A DNA stretch of 64,000 nucleotides from DUPU01 sp050952465 (GCA_050952465.1 JBMNKZ010000003.1:42829-106828); one strand, 5' to 3'. Shown: positions 1-9,023, counted from the first letter of the stretch. A program made the numbers and translations. Notes: generated by a model from the sequence alone, not told the origin.

Positions 1-1129
1 CTTCAATGGCAATGGGGGTAATTAGTTCAATGCTCATCTTAATGTTGTCTCCCGGCATCACCATTTCGACGCCTTCCGGGAGATGAGCGACTCCGGTAAC
101 ATCTGTGGTCCTAAAGTAAAACTGAGGACGATATCCATTGAAGAACGGAGTGTGACGTCCACCTTCTTCTTTGGTTAATACATAGACTTCACCTTCAAAT
201 TTTGTATAGGGATGAATACTGTTAGGCTTGGATAGAACCTGTCCTCGTTCCACATCTCTTCGCTCTACCCCTCTTAAAAGACAGCCAATGTTATCTCCGG
301 CTTCCGCATAGTCGAGTAACTTTCTAAACATTTCTACACCTGTTACTACTGTTTGTCTCTTCTCTTCAGAGAGACCAACTATTTGTACAGTATCTCCAAC
401 TTTCACCTGTCCTCTTTCAACTCTACCGGTTACAACAGTACCACGGCCAGTAATGGTGAAAACGTCTTCAATTGGCATTAAGAAAGGCTTGTCCTTATCT
501 CGTTCCGGAGTGGGAACATATTCATCAACATTTTCCATTAGTCTCCAAATAGGTCCGCAAGAATCACAATCTTTGCTGCCACAGCCACATTCCAAAGCTT
601 TCAATGCAGAACCTGCTACAATAGGAATATCGTCTCCGGGAAACTCATACTCAGAAAGTAGTTCCCGTACTTCCATTTCTACCAATTCCATTAATTCTTC
701 ATCGTCTACCTGGTCTGCTTTGTTTAAAAACACTACGATGTAAGGAACCCCTACTTGACGTGCCAAAAGAATGTGCTCTCTGGTCTGAGGCATGGGGCCG
801 TCTGCTGCCGATACTACAAGAATTGCTCCATCCATTTGGGCAGCTCCTGTAATCATGTTCTTCACATAGTCAGCGTGTCCCGGGCAATCTACGTGGGCAT
901 AGTGCCTTTTTTCTGTCTGATATTCTACGTGAGAGGTATTAATGGTGATTCCCCGTGCTTTTTCTTCCGGAGCATTATCAATCTGATCATACGCTGTTGC
1001 TACTGCGCCTCCTACCTTAGATAAACACTGGGTGATTGCAGCAGTTAATGTGGTTTTGCCATGGTCTACGTGGCCAATGGTACCTACGTTAACGTGCGGT
1101 TTGTTCCTTTCGAATTTTTGTTTCGCCAT
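1..1129 (-). CDS. tuf: Elongation factor Tu (3' end cut by window edge)
   Basis: EF-Tu carries aminoacyl-tRNA to the ribosomal A site with GTP hydrolysis, in the cytoplasm. The reading begins MAKQKFERNKPHVNVG and runs straight into the P-loop GHVDHGKTT; the DCPGH and NKxD-type GTPase motifs follow, and the last visible residues (VEMVMPGDNIKM and on) belong to beta-barrel domain 3. About 376 codons are present out of the usual ~400, so only the last ~24 residues lie outside the window. The frame is clean. The ATG at 1129 is preceded by a GGGGGGAAGAG-type ribosome binding site. It lies downstream of a tRNA cluster, the usual clostridial arrangement. Confidence 0.98.
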   Translation of the reverse strand, partial: MAKQKFERNKPHVNVGTIGHVDHGKTTLTAAITQCLSKVGGAVATAYDQIDNAPEEKARGITINTSHVEYQTEKRHYAHVDCPGHADYVKNMITGAAQMDGAILVVSAADGPMPQTREHILLARQVGVPYIVVFLNKADQVDDEELMELVEMEVRELLSEYEFPGDDIPIVAGSALKALECGCGSKDCDSCGPIWRLMENVDEYVPTPERDKDKPFLMPIEDVFTITGRGTVVTGRVERGQVKVGDTVQIVGLSEEKRQTVVTGVEMFRKLLDYAEAGDNIGCLLRGVERRDVERGQVLSKPNSIHPYTKFEGEVYVLTKEEGGRHTPFFNGYRPQFYFRTTDVTGVAHLPEGVEMVMPGDNIKMSIELITPIAIE

Positions 1130-1299
1130 GATTCTCTTCCCCCCTAATATTTAACTAAGCTTATTATGCCAAAGAAGTTCTGCAGTTAGTTCAAGTCAAA
1201 GTATGATACTATTTCTACAATACAATCCATTTTTCCTTTTAAAACAGAAAATTATTTCCATTTCTAACATAGTGTTTTTGCAATGCATAGAAATTCCAG

Positions 1300-1343
1300 T
1301 TCTTTAGGATAGCCTTAGTTGCACTTAGATACTTTCTTATAGA
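1300..1343 (+). repeat. Partial copy of dispersed ~80-bp two-hairpin repeat (family A)
   Basis: The stretch from GCCTTAGTTGCACTTAGAT to TTATAGACTAAAAA matches the right two thirds of the fullest copy at 25612-25690, with an internal gap in the second hairpin. It lies between tuf and the tRNA terminator. Similar pieces are at 8688-8750, 11573-11605, 19660-19746 and 24556-24602. Confidence 0.6.
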
Positions 1344-1384
1344 CTAAAAAAGCCTTTAGGAACATCTTCCTAAAGGCTTCTTAT
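1341..1384 (-). terminator. Intrinsic terminator of the tRNA cluster
   Basis: GCCTTTAGGA pairs perfectly with TCCTAAAGGC around a 6-base loop. On the minus strand the stem is followed by a run of six T. It lies just downstream of the last tRNA gene and upstream of tuf. Confidence 0.85.
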
Positions 1385-1388
1385 TCGT

Positions 1389-1464
1389 TGGTTGCGGAGG
1401 CAGGATTTGAACCTGCGACCTTCGGGTTATGAGCCCGACGAGCTGCCAGCTGCTCCACTCCGCG
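1389..1464 (-). tRNA. Initiator tRNA-fMet (CAU), copy 1
   Basis: Cloverleaf of 76 nt with encoded CCA. Anticodon CAT sits in the loop CTCATAA. The acceptor begins with C opposite A (C1 x A72, unpaired) and the anticodon stem has three consecutive G-C pairs (TCGGG/CCCGA). Both are marks of the bacterial initiator tRNA, so this is fMet and not elongator Met. A near-identical copy lies at 1606-1681. Confidence 0.95.
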
Positions 1465-1525
1465 ATGCAAGATATAAACTTATTAATAAAATAAAAACGG
1501 GTTAACCCCGTTCTTTAACTAACAC

Positions 1526-1601
<76 letters not shown>

Positions 1602-1605
1602 AAGT

Positions 1606-1681
<76 letters not shown>

Positions 1682-1689
1682 ATATTTTT

Positions 1690-1775
1690 TGGTGGAGGGG
1701 ACTGGATTCGAACCAGTGAAGGCGGTGCCAGCAGATTTACAGTCTGCCCCCTTTGGCCAACTCGGGAACCCCTCC
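1690..1775 (-). tRNA. tRNA-Tyr (GUA)
   Basis: 86-nt tRNA with a long variable arm (class II), anticodon loop CTGTAAA giving GTA, and encoded CCA. The GGAGGGG/CCCCTCC acceptor stem is perfect. Confidence 0.95.
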
Positions 1776-1823
1776 ATATATAAGTGCTGAAAATTAGAAT
1801 TTCAAGCATTATCCTTTAGCTAC

Positions 1824-1899
1824 TGGAGCCGACGATGGGACTCGAACCCGCAACCTGCTGATTACAAGTCAGCTGCTCTGCCAATTGAGCTACGTCGGC
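1824..1899 (-). tRNA. tRNA-Thr (UGU)
   Basis: 76-nt cloverleaf, anticodon loop CTTGTAA giving TGT, GCCGACG/CGTCGGC acceptor stem and encoded CCA. It is the first gene of the five-tRNA cluster in the direction of transcription. Confidence 0.95.
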
Positions 1900-2012
1900 G
1901 TGACTGACAAAACACATTATATCAATTTATATTTTGAAAGTCAATGACTTTTTAATTAAATTTTGTTTCCAGTTAAACCAACTTCTTCACTTATCATGAC
2001 TGATATATGATA

Positions 2013-2039
2013 GGAAAGCCGGCCATGATAAGACCGGCA
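2013..2039 (-). terminator. Likely terminator of sigH
   Basis: GCCGG pairs with CCGGC around a ~10-base loop, immediately after the sigH stop codon. On the minus strand the stem is followed by a weak T-tract (TTTCCTAT). Confidence 0.6.
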
Positions 2040-2690
2040 CTAGGATGTACCTTCACGATTCTCTAAATATCGTTCCAACTTTCTTTTTACTCTTTGCAAT
2101 GCATTATCAATTGACTTAACATGACGCTTCAAATCTACAGCTATTTCTTGATAGGACTTACCCTCCAGATAATACATCAATACCTTCCATTCTAATGTAC
2201 TCAAAATTTCTCCCATTTTTTCCTCGATATCATCGAATTCTTCCCGGCTGATGATAAGTTCTTCCGGATCCGTAATTTTGGATCCGGAGATAATATCTAA
2301 CAAAGTCCGATCTGAATCCTCATCATAAATAGGCTTATTCAGGGAAACATAGGAATTTAAAGGAATGTGTTTTTGTCTGGTAGCCGTCTTTATAGCCGTA
2401 ATAATCTGCCGAGTAATGCAAAGCTCGGCAAAAGCACGAAAAGAGGACAACTTATCACAGCGAAAATCTCTAATTGCTTTGTATAATCCAATCATGCCCT
2501 CTTGGATGATATCTTCCCGATCCGCACCAATGAGAAAATAAGATCGGGCTTTAGCCCGCACAAAGTTTTTATACTTATTGATCAGATACTCTTGTGCGCC
2601 AATATCTCCATCTTTGGCTAATTCAACTACTTCTTCATCCATCATAAGCCCAAACCCGTCGAAAATTTCCCGCTGTAAATTTACACTCAT
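2040..2690 (-). CDS. sigH: RNA polymerase sigma-H factor
   Basis: SigH directs RNA polymerase to early stationary-phase and sporulation promoters. The 216-residue protein has sigma region 2 (residues ~30-100, with the DREDIIQEGMIGLYKAIRDF core-binding segment) and a C-terminal region 4 helix-turn-helix (about residues 165-210, ending KRHVKSIDNALQRVKRKLERYL), typical of the SigH/SigF sub-class. The length matches Bacillus SigH. It has its own promoter at 2828-2856 and lies between glnS and the tRNA cluster, its usual place in Clostridia. Its presence fits a spore former but does not prove one. Confidence 0.96.
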   Translation of the reverse strand: MSVNLQREIFDGFGLMMDEEVVELAKDGDIGAQEYLINKYKNFVRAKARSYFLIGADREDIIQEGMIGLYKAIRDFRCDKLSSFRAFAELCITRQIITAIKTATRQKHIPLNSYVSLNKPIYDEDSDRTLLDIISGSKITDPEELIISREEFDDIEEKMGEILSTLEWKVLMYYLEGKSYQEIAVDLKRHVKSIDNALQRVKRKLERYLENREGTS

Positions 2691-2827
2691 CTTCTCGTCC
2701 CCACCCCATTTTCTACAAGTAATGGTACCCGAGCTATTACATCATCACAGTAGTAAACAATCTCCCAAACACAAACTTCATATTATCATGGAGATATGAG
2801 ACGTATGCCTGTCTATTTAATATTCTT

Positions 2828-2856
2828 ATTATAACTGAGGGTAATCAAAAAATCAA
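2828..2856 (-). promoter_or_regulatory. Sigma-A promoter of sigH
   Basis: On the minus strand, -35 TTGATT at 2856-2851, a 17-bp spacer, then -10 TATAAT at 2833-2828. This lies ~140 bp upstream of the sigH start. The rest of the 224-bp gap to glnS shows nothing else. Confidence 0.65.
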
Positions 2857-2914
2857 TACGACATCCTAATACCAAAATGAATTTCGAAAATACTATATTA
2901 CAGGTTTAGCCGTA

Positions 2915-4642
2915 TTATTTCTTTTGCATCTTGGCCCAGGTATCTTTAAGAGAAACAATTCGATTAAATACCAGCCGTTCAGAAGTTGAATCCGAATCTA
3001 CACAAAAATATCCCTGTCTTAAAAACTGATAACGACTCCCCGGTTCTGCTTTTGCCAAACTAGGTTCTACTAATGCTGTATCTAATACTTCTATAGATTT
3101 GGGATTTAAATTCACTTTAAAATCCCCGTCTTCTTCATCTTCCGGATTTTCTTTAACAAACAGATGATCATACAGGCGAATTTCTGCCGGTAAAGCCTCT
3201 CCTGCTGACACCCAGTGCAGTGTACCCTTTACCTTACGGTTTGCCTGAGACATACCACTTTTAGTTTCAGGATCATAGGTACATCTCAGTTCCCTTATCT
3301 CCCCAGTCTTTTCATCCTTAATAACTTCTGTACATTTAATAATATACGCATACTTTAGGCGTACTTCAGAACCGGGAGACAAACGGAAAAACTTCTTTGG
3401 GGGATTTTCCATAAAGTCTTCCTGCTCAATATAAATCTCCCGGGAAAAAGGAACTTCTCTGAACCCCATACTTGAATCTTCAGGATTAATCTCAGCTTGC
3501 AGCATTTCTACTTGATTCACCGGATAGTTCTCAATTACCACCTTCAAAGGTCGGAGGACGCACATTGCCCGGGGAGCATGCTTATTTAAATCTTCCCGCA
3601 AACAATGCTCCAAAAGGGCAATATCTACTGTGCTATTACTTTTAGCAACCCCTATTCGTTCGCAGAAATCCTTAATCGACTCCGGGGTATAGCCTCTCCG
3701 CCTTAGCCCGGAAATGGTAGGCATTCTGGGGTCATCCCATCCGCTAACATGTCCTTTTTCTACAAGTTCCCGTAGTTTTCTCTTGCTCATGACAGTGTAA
3801 GTAAGGTTTAAACGAGCAAATTCAATTTGTTGAGGTCTGGGGTTATTAATGTTGCACGCCTCTAAAACCCAATCATACAAGGGACGGTGGTTCTCAAATT
3901 CCAGGGTGCAAATGGAATGCGTAATTTTTTCCAAAGCATCCGATAGTGGGTGGGCATAATCATACATGGGATAGATGCACCACTTATTACCTGTTCGATG
4001 ATGCTCAGTTCTTTGAATCCGGTAAAGAACGGGATCACGCATATTTAAATTGGAAGAAGACATATCAATTTTTGCCCTTAGAACCCGAGCACCGTCTTCA
4101 AATTCACCTGCCCGCATAGCGCGGAAGAGCTTAAGATTTTCTTCAACAGAGCGGTTTCTATAAGGGCTTTCCTTTCCCGGTTCTGTTAAGGTACCCCGAT
4201 ATTCCTTAATTTCCTGGGGTGTCAGATCACAGACATAGGCTTTACCATCTTTAATCAATCCTTCGGCAAATTGATAAAGTTCCTCAAAGTAATCGGAAGC
4301 ATAAAACAGCCGGTCCTCCCAATCGAATCCCAGCCAATGTACGTCTTCTTTTATTGATTCCACATATTCTACTTCTTCTTTACTGGGATTAGTATCATCA
4401 AAACGCAGATTACATAATCCGTTATTCTTGGCGGCAATACCAAAATTTAAACATATAGATTTTGCATGGCCGATATGCAAATAGCCATTAGGTTCCGGAG
4501 GAAATCTGGTATGGACGCGGCCGTTATTTTTGTTCTCCTTTAAATCCTCGTTAATTATAGTCTGAATAAAATTAGTAAATACACCGGTAGAACTTGCTTC
4601 TTCTTTATTGTTATGTAAATCTTCCTCGTTAAATGTTTTCAA
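2915..4642 (-). CDS. glnS: Glutaminyl-tRNA synthetase
   Basis: Charges tRNA-Gln directly with glutamine. Class I features are clear: the HIGH motif inside PPEPNGYLHIGHAKS (residues ~48-62), the NCLNFGIA-type helix after it, a KMSKS equivalent VMSKRK (~residue 285), and a C-terminal anticodon-binding beta-barrel domain from ~340 to 575. The length of 575 residues is normal for a bacterial GlnRS. It starts 15 bp after rlmB, so it is probably the last gene of the cysE operon. GlnRS is not universal in Firmicutes, many of which use GluRS plus GatCAB, and gltX is also in this window. Confidence 0.96.
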   Translation of the reverse strand: MKTFNEEDLHNNKEEASSTGVFTNFIQTIINEDLKENKNNGRVHTRFPPEPNGYLHIGHAKSICLNFGIAAKNNGLCNLRFDDTNPSKEEVEYVESIKEDVHWLGFDWEDRLFYASDYFEELYQFAEGLIKDGKAYVCDLTPQEIKEYRGTLTEPGKESPYRNRSVEENLKLFRAMRAGEFEDGARVLRAKIDMSSSNLNMRDPVLYRIQRTEHHRTGNKWCIYPMYDYAHPLSDALEKITHSICTLEFENHRPLYDWVLEACNINNPRPQQIEFARLNLTYTVMSKRKLRELVEKGHVSGWDDPRMPTISGLRRRGYTPESIKDFCERIGVAKSNSTVDIALLEHCLREDLNKHAPRAMCVLRPLKVVIENYPVNQVEMLQAEINPEDSSMGFREVPFSREIYIEQEDFMENPPKKFFRLSPGSEVRLKYAYIIKCTEVIKDEKTGEIRELRCTYDPETKSGMSQANRKVKGTLHWVSAGEALPAEIRLYDHLFVKENPEDEEDGDFKVNLNPKSIEVLDTALVEPSLAKAEPGSRYQFLRQGYFCVDSDSTSERLVFNRIVSLKDTWAKMQKK

Positions 4643-4657
4643 TATAAACTCCTCCTT

Positions 4658-5401
4658 TTATTCGTTCCTCTGTTTACTTCTTTGACGCAGCACTTCAAAT
4701 AAAAATACCGATGCTGCAGCAGAAGCATTTAAGGAAGAAATTTTCCCCCTCATGGGGATGTGGGTAAGAAAATCGCACTTTTCTTTTAATAACTTAGGAA
4801 TTCCCCGACCTTCCCCGCCAATGATTATAGCAAGAGATCCGGTAAGGTTTGCTTCCCACAAGGTATTCTCCCCATGCATATCTGCTCCGGTAATCCAAAG
4901 GCCTAAATCTTTTAATTTTCCTACTGCTTGTCCTAAATTAGCCACCCGAGCTACCGGAACATATTCCGCTGCCCCAGAAGAAACTTTAGCCACAGTAGCA
5001 TTAAGCTGTACCCCCCGTCTTTTGGGAATAATCACGCCATGCACACCAACTGCCTCTGCAGTCCGAAGAATCGCTCCAAAATTATGGGGGTCTTCCAATT
5101 CAGCAAGAATCAGCACCAAGGGCTCCTCACCCATGTCACGGGCTCGATCCAAAATATCTTCTATTTCTACATATTCATAGGGGGCGACCTCAGCCACCAC
5201 CCCCTGATGTCTTTCTCCTGTAAGTTTATCTAAATAACTTCTCTCTACCTCTTGCATGGGAATTTTTCTGTCTTTAACAGCACCGATTATTTCCCGGATA
5301 GAACCTTCCAAATTACCCCGAGCAATGTATACCTTATTGATTGATCGTCCAGACTTTAATACCTCTGAAACACTATTGCGGCCTGCTATATATTCGGCCA
5401 T
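4658..5401 (-). CDS. rlmB: 23S rRNA (Gm2251)-methyltransferase RlmB / TrmH family
   Basis: SPOUT methyltransferase acting on 23S rRNA ribose 2'-O. The N-terminal substrate-binding domain begins MAEYIAGRNSV; the C-terminal SPOUT knot has the three family motifs: DPHNFGAILRTAEAVG, IIGGEGRGI and SLNASAAASVFLFEVL. I chose the ATG at 5401 because AGGAGT lies 7 bases upstream. A longer reading to 5458 would run into thyX and has no family match. The gene is 5 bp downstream of thyX. At 247 residues it is normal for the family. Confidence 0.93.
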   Translation of the reverse strand: MAEYIAGRNSVSEVLKSGRSINKVYIARGNLEGSIREIIGAVKDRKIPMQEVERSYLDKLTGERHQGVVAEVAPYEYVEIEDILDRARDMGEEPLVLILAELEDPHNFGAILRTAEAVGVHGVIIPKRRGVQLNATVAKVSSGAAEYVPVARVANLGQAVGKLKDLGLWITGADMHGENTLWEANLTGSLAIIIGGEGRGIPKLLKEKCDFLTHIPMRGKISSLNASAAASVFLFEVLRQRSKQRNE

Positions 5402-5405
5402 AAAC

Positions 5406-6101
5406 TCAACTCCTACTTTGAATATTAGTAATCCTTCCGCAGGACATATTTCCTTCAAAGCATATTCCCTGAGTAACGCAAGTCGGTCCCGCTTTCTTGA
5501 ATATAGTAGGTGCCACCTTACGTACTTCCTCCAGCATTAGATCTGCCAAGTTTCGGATTTCCCACTGAGCTCTTCGGCAGCACCTTAGCTCAAAAAAATG
5601 CAGTAAACTTCTTGCATTATATGTAACCACAAGCTTTGTCTCAGTAGCATTAGGAAGAACATATCTGGCATCTTCCGCCGGTACATATTTAATTAGTTCA
5701 TTATAAGCCTTTTGAATTTTTGCCATCTGGTCTATAAATATTTTTTCCGCTTCTTCATTTTTTTTAATGGAAGGAGGGATGATATAGGAAAATTGGTTTT
5801 CCTTAACATAACGCTGTGACTTTTGTGAATAGGATACCCCAATACGATGACGCACCAGCTGATGAGATAAAACCCGACTGACTCCTTCAATGGCAAAGGT
5901 AAAAGAAATATGCTCCACAGGGGATAAATGTCCCAATTTCAATAATTTATCCAAAAACTTCTCTACTTCCCCAGGTGAAAAGTTCTGCATCAGTTTTTCC
6001 GCTCCTAGAGGAGAATAACATAACCGAGCTGCTGCTGCTACTGTTTCATCAGGATTTGGGGTATAATTAATCAATTTCACCTTCACTGTTCTCTCTCCCA
6101 T
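5406..6101 (-). CDS. thyX: Flavin-dependent thymidylate synthase
   Basis: Makes dTMP from dUMP using methylene-tetrahydrofolate, with FAD and NADPH. The 231-residue protein has the ThyX signature region RHRIGVSYSQKSQRY at residues ~79-93 and the conserved YNARSLLHFFELRCCRRAQWEIR segment split across the substrate site (RSLLHFFELR, then AQWEIR). The signature has 8 rather than 7 residues between RHR and the aligned Ser (see findings). It lies in the cysE operon between mrnC (19 bp upstream) and rlmB. Its presence suggests the canonical ThyA may be absent, which the window cannot show. Confidence 0.95.
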   Translation of the reverse strand: MGERTVKVKLINYTPNPDETVAAAARLCYSPLGAEKLMQNFSPGEVEKFLDKLLKLGHLSPVEHISFTFAIEGVSRVLSHQLVRHRIGVSYSQKSQRYVKENQFSYIIPPSIKKNEEAEKIFIDQMAKIQKAYNELIKYVPAEDARYVLPNATETKLVVTYNARSLLHFFELRCCRRAQWEIRNLADLMLEEVRKVAPTIFKKAGPTCVTQGICFEGNMSCGRITNIQSRS

Positions 6102-6120
6102 TCTCTGTTACTGGATTTTT

Positions 6121-6528
6121 TTAATGCTCCTCTTCCATAAGTTCCGTAAGACGCAAAAAAATCACTTCCAGCCTCTCCTGCTTGTTTGATAAGTATAAAT
6201 AGCCCACTAAGGCTTCTAATCCGGTAGCCCGTCGATAATCAATCATCTCCATGTTCTTGGGCTGACGACCACTTTTTGCATTACGTCCTTTTTTTAAAAC
6301 AGCCATTTCTTTTTCATCCAAAAGAGGTTCCAATAGCCCAACCAATTTTGATTGCATGCCGGCGTTAACATATTTAACAGCCTCTTGATGAAGATCGTTT
6401 ACCCGATGCGAACCCTTTGACACTAAGTATCGTCTGACCCATAGTTCATATACAGCATCTCCTATATAGGCTAAAGTCAAAGAAGACAGGGTCTCAGGGT
6501 CTAAAGAAGTATTATTCATGGGAACCAT
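6121..6528 (-). CDS. mrnC: Mini-ribonuclease III
   Basis: RNase III-like catalytic domain without the dsRNA-binding domain; in Bacillus it matures 23S rRNA ends. The key segment LAYIGDAVYELWVRRYLV holds the catalytic Asp of the RNase III signature, and YRRATGLEALVGYLYL holds the second acidic site. With the start at 6528 (ATG GTT CCC ATG) it is 135 residues, the usual size, and overlaps the end of cysS by 17 bases, which suggests translational coupling. A second ATG at 6519 is possible; the upstream in-frame ATG at 6567 lies deep in cysS and has no ribosome binding site. Confidence 0.93.
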   Translation of the reverse strand: MVPMNNTSLDPETLSSLTLAYIGDAVYELWVRRYLVSKGSHRVNDLHQEAVKYVNAGMQSKLVGLLEPLLDEKEMAVLKKGRNAKSGRQPKNMEMIDYRRATGLEALVGYLYLSNKQERLEVIFLRLTELMEEEH

Positions 6529-7975
6529 CAATCTTTTTCCACCGTACACCATGGGGAGTATCCTCAAGTAGTATACCGGTTTGTTTCAGCTGATCTCTAA
6601 TAGCATCGGCAGTAGCCCAATCTTTCTTCTTTCTTGCCTCCTGCCTAATATTGATAATTATTTCCATTAATTTATCTTCCATTCCTTGATCTATTATCCC
6701 TTCCTCTTTATGCGGTTTCAACATGCCCAGTACACTGTGGAATTCATCAAAAATGCCTAAGATCTTATTAAGATAGGGTACCGCTCCTTTTCCCGGCTGG
6801 AAACTTGGGTCATTGATAAAACTGTTCACCTCACGGCAAAAGTCAAAAACAGCGGCTAAAGCAAGGGAAGTATTAAAATCATCATCCATGGCAGAAATAA
6901 AATCAGCTTTAATTCTATCGATCTTTTGGGCAAATTCTTCAGGGCTTTCCGCCTGTCCTTGCCCCTCAGATTTTTCACAAGCCGTCAATGTACTTTCCGC
7001 CAATCTTAAAGAAGTCCGAATCCTTTCTAATCCCTTTTCTGCCACATGCAGCTTCTGATCGTCAAAATCAAGAGGGCTCCTGTAATGAGTAGAAAGTAGA
7101 TAGAAACGCACCACATCAGGAGAAAATTTAGCCAAAATGTCCCGTACTAAAAAGAAATTACCCAAAGACTTAGACATTTTCTCTTCATTAACCGTTATAA
7201 AACCATTATGCAGCCAATAACGCACAAAAGGCTGTCCGGTATAAGCTTCTGTTTGAGCAATTTCGTTTTCATGATGAGGGAAAATCAAATCCGCCCCACC
7301 ACCATGAATATCAAAACCTGCTCCCAAATACTTTAAAGACATGGCGGAACACTCAATATGCCATCCTGGTCTTCCTTTACCCCAAGGGCTTTGCCAACTA
7401 GGTTCCCCCGGTTTTGCTGCCTTCCACAAGGCAAAATCCAGAGGATCGTGTTTTTCCTCATCCACATCTACCCGGGCTCCTGATTTCATTTCATCTAAAT
7501 CCCGACCCGAAAGACGGCCATATCCTGAAAACTTACGTACATCAAAATAAACATTGCCGTTAACCTCATAGGCCAGTCCCTTCTCAATTATTCCCTGAAC
7601 CATGCTGATGATCTCATTCATATGCTCTGTGACCTTGGGATGCACATCAGCTCTTAAAACATGCAAGGCATCAGCATCTTGGAAATAAGCATCAATATAC
7701 TTTTCGGCAAGTTTTTGAGGAGTTTCTCCTTCTTCCCGAGCCCTATTAATGATTTTATCATCTACGTCGGTAAAATTCTGAACGTAAGTAACATCATAGC
7801 CCCGATACTTAAGATACCGCCGCACCGTATCAAAGACCACTATGGGGCGGGCATTACCTAAATGGATAAAATTATAGGTGGTCGGGCCGCAGACATACAT
7901 AAAAACTTTACCCGGTTCTCTAGTGATTAAATCTTCTTTATTTTTTGTCAGTGAATTAAAAATTTTGACCGACAT
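6512..7975 (-). CDS. cysS: Cysteinyl-tRNA synthetase
   Basis: Charges tRNA-Cys. Class I features: zinc Cys and HIGH-type motif in YVCGPTTYNFIHLGNARP near residue 28, zinc-site residues in GWHIECSAMS and GGGADLIFPHHENE, KMSKS in EEKMSKSLGNF, and a C-terminal DALR/anticodon domain. 487 residues, standard size. The start at 7975 has TTGGAGGG 10 bases upstream and overlaps the end of cysE by 20 bases. A longer in-frame reading to 8020 adds a Trp-rich tail read from cysE sequence and is rejected. Controlled by the Cys T-box ahead of cysE. Confidence 0.96.
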   Translation of the reverse strand: MSVKIFNSLTKNKEDLITREPGKVFMYVCGPTTYNFIHLGNARPIVVFDTVRRYLKYRGYDVTYVQNFTDVDDKIINRAREEGETPQKLAEKYIDAYFQDADALHVLRADVHPKVTEHMNEIISMVQGIIEKGLAYEVNGNVYFDVRKFSGYGRLSGRDLDEMKSGARVDVDEEKHDPLDFALWKAAKPGEPSWQSPWGKGRPGWHIECSAMSLKYLGAGFDIHGGGADLIFPHHENEIAQTEAYTGQPFVRYWLHNGFITVNEEKMSKSLGNFFLVRDILAKFSPDVVRFYLLSTHYRSPLDFDDQKLHVAEKGLERIRTSLRLAESTLTACEKSEGQGQAESPEEFAQKIDRIKADFISAMDDDFNTSLALAAVFDFCREVNSFINDPSFQPGKGAVPYLNKILGIFDEFHSVLGMLKPHKEEGIIDQGMEDKLMEIIINIRQEARKKKDWATADAIRDQLKQTGILLEDTPHGVRWKKIDGSHE

Positions 7976-8633
7976 CTTTTTTTCCCTCCAATTCCACCAT
8001 CCGTTGTTCCAATATCTCAATACGCCGCTGCATGCAAAGAAGCATTTCGGCTACAGGATCTGGTAACTCCGCATGATTTAAGTCTATTTCCGTTATTCTG
8101 GCATCAGCAATCTTCCGACCGTTCTGTACCACTACTCTTCCCGGTACTCCCACCACCGTGCAATTATCCGGCACATCCTTTAGCACCACAGAACCGGCAC
8201 CGATTTTTACATTATTGCCAATTTTAATTGATCCTAAAACGGTAGCATTAGTGCTAATTACTACATTATCCCCAATAGTAGGGTGCCTTTTACCCTTTTC
8301 TTTACCGGTCCCTCCTAAAACCACCCCTTTGTATAAGGTAACATTTTTGCCGATTTCCGCTGTTTCTCCAATGACTATCCCCATACCATGATCGATAAAT
8401 AACCCCTCACCGAGGGATGCTCCAGGATGAATTTCTATCCCAGTAAAAAATCTATTAATATGAGAGATAAACCTAGCCCAAAAAACCCATCCTTTTTTGT
8501 AGAGCTTATGAGCAATTTTATGCAGCCAAATAGCATGTAATCCCGGATAACAAAGAAGTATCTCCCAGAGACTTTTAGCCGCCGGGTCTCTTTGAAATAT
8601 CACGCGTATGTCTTTCTTCATCTGCCGAAACAT
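7956..8633 (-). CDS. cysE: Serine O-acetyltransferase
   Basis: Makes O-acetylserine, the precursor of cysteine. The protein has the short N-terminal helical domain of the Bacillus/plant type and a C-terminal left-handed beta-helix of hexapeptide repeats (residues ~65-175), with the family motifs GIEIHPGASLGEGLFIDHG and LGGTGKEKGKRHPTIGDN. The catalytic His of IDHG is present. 225 residues. AAGGAG lies 8 bases upstream of the ATG at 8633. It is the first gene after the T-box, followed by overlapping cysS; cysteine synthesis and cysteine charging are thus co-controlled. Confidence 0.95.
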   Translation of the reverse strand: MFRQMKKDIRVIFQRDPAAKSLWEILLCYPGLHAIWLHKIAHKLYKKGWVFWARFISHINRFFTGIEIHPGASLGEGLFIDHGMGIVIGETAEIGKNVTLYKGVVLGGTGKEKGKRHPTIGDNVVISTNATVLGSIKIGNNVKIGAGSVVLKDVPDNCTVVGVPGRVVVQNGRKIADARITEIDLNHAELPDPVAEMLLCMQRRIEILEQRMVELEGKKDVGQNF

Positions 8634-8687
8634 TGATACTCTCCTTTCTAGAATATCACATTTACTATATTATGTCTAAAAAACTCT

Positions 8688-8745
8688 TAAGTTGCAGAAA
8701 TAGAGAAACTTGGTTTGCGCCAACCCTTTGGCGAGGTGATAGACT
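8688..8745 (+). repeat. Partial copy of family A dispersed repeat
   Basis: AGAAACTTGGTTTGCGCCAA with a nearby GATAGACTAAAA resembles the left hairpin and right end of the copy at 25612-25690, in the same orientation. It lies between the T-box terminator and cysE, so it is in the cysE leader transcript. Confidence 0.5.
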
Positions 8746-9015
8746 AAAAAAACCCGTCTCTACAGTATTAACTACAGAGACGGGATTTCCGCGGTTCCAC
8801 TCTGATTGAGCCAGAAGCTCCATCTTAAAAACCTTTAACGCAGGCAACGCACAACCCTAAAATGATACTAATCTAGCACTAGTTCAGGCTGCGGATTCCG
8901 GGATGCACTTCAACTATTGTATCCTAAACCCGCTTACACCCGGTGGCGGATTCTCTCTGAAGGACCCTAGATAGTTTACTCTTTCCCCTCATCATCTCTA
9001 ACATGATTAAATAAT
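8746..9015 (-). promoter_or_regulatory. T-box leader (riboswitch), cysteine-specific, with terminator
   Basis: The hallmark T-box AGAGTGGAACCGCGG is at 8803-8789 (minus strand). It is followed by an intrinsic terminator at 8784-8746: CCCGTCTCTGTAG pairs with CTACAGAGACGGG, then seven T. In stem I the specifier region reads GAAGTGCATC, giving TGC (Cys) at 8907-8905. Uncharged tRNA-Cys should pair there and let transcription proceed. Downstream are cysE and cysS, which agrees with a Cys specifier. Confidence 0.92.
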
Positions 9016-9023
9016 TAAGCTGA

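Noticed and set aside
4658..5458. Longer RlmB reading from an ATG at 5458
   Set aside because: The added 19 residues lie in the 3' end of thyX and match nothing in the family; the ATG at 5401 has a good ribosome binding site.
8737..8784. Terminator at 8746-8784 as the end of gltX
   Set aside because: It comes right after the T-box motif and competes with it, so it is the T-box terminator; gltX ends ~260 bp earlier.
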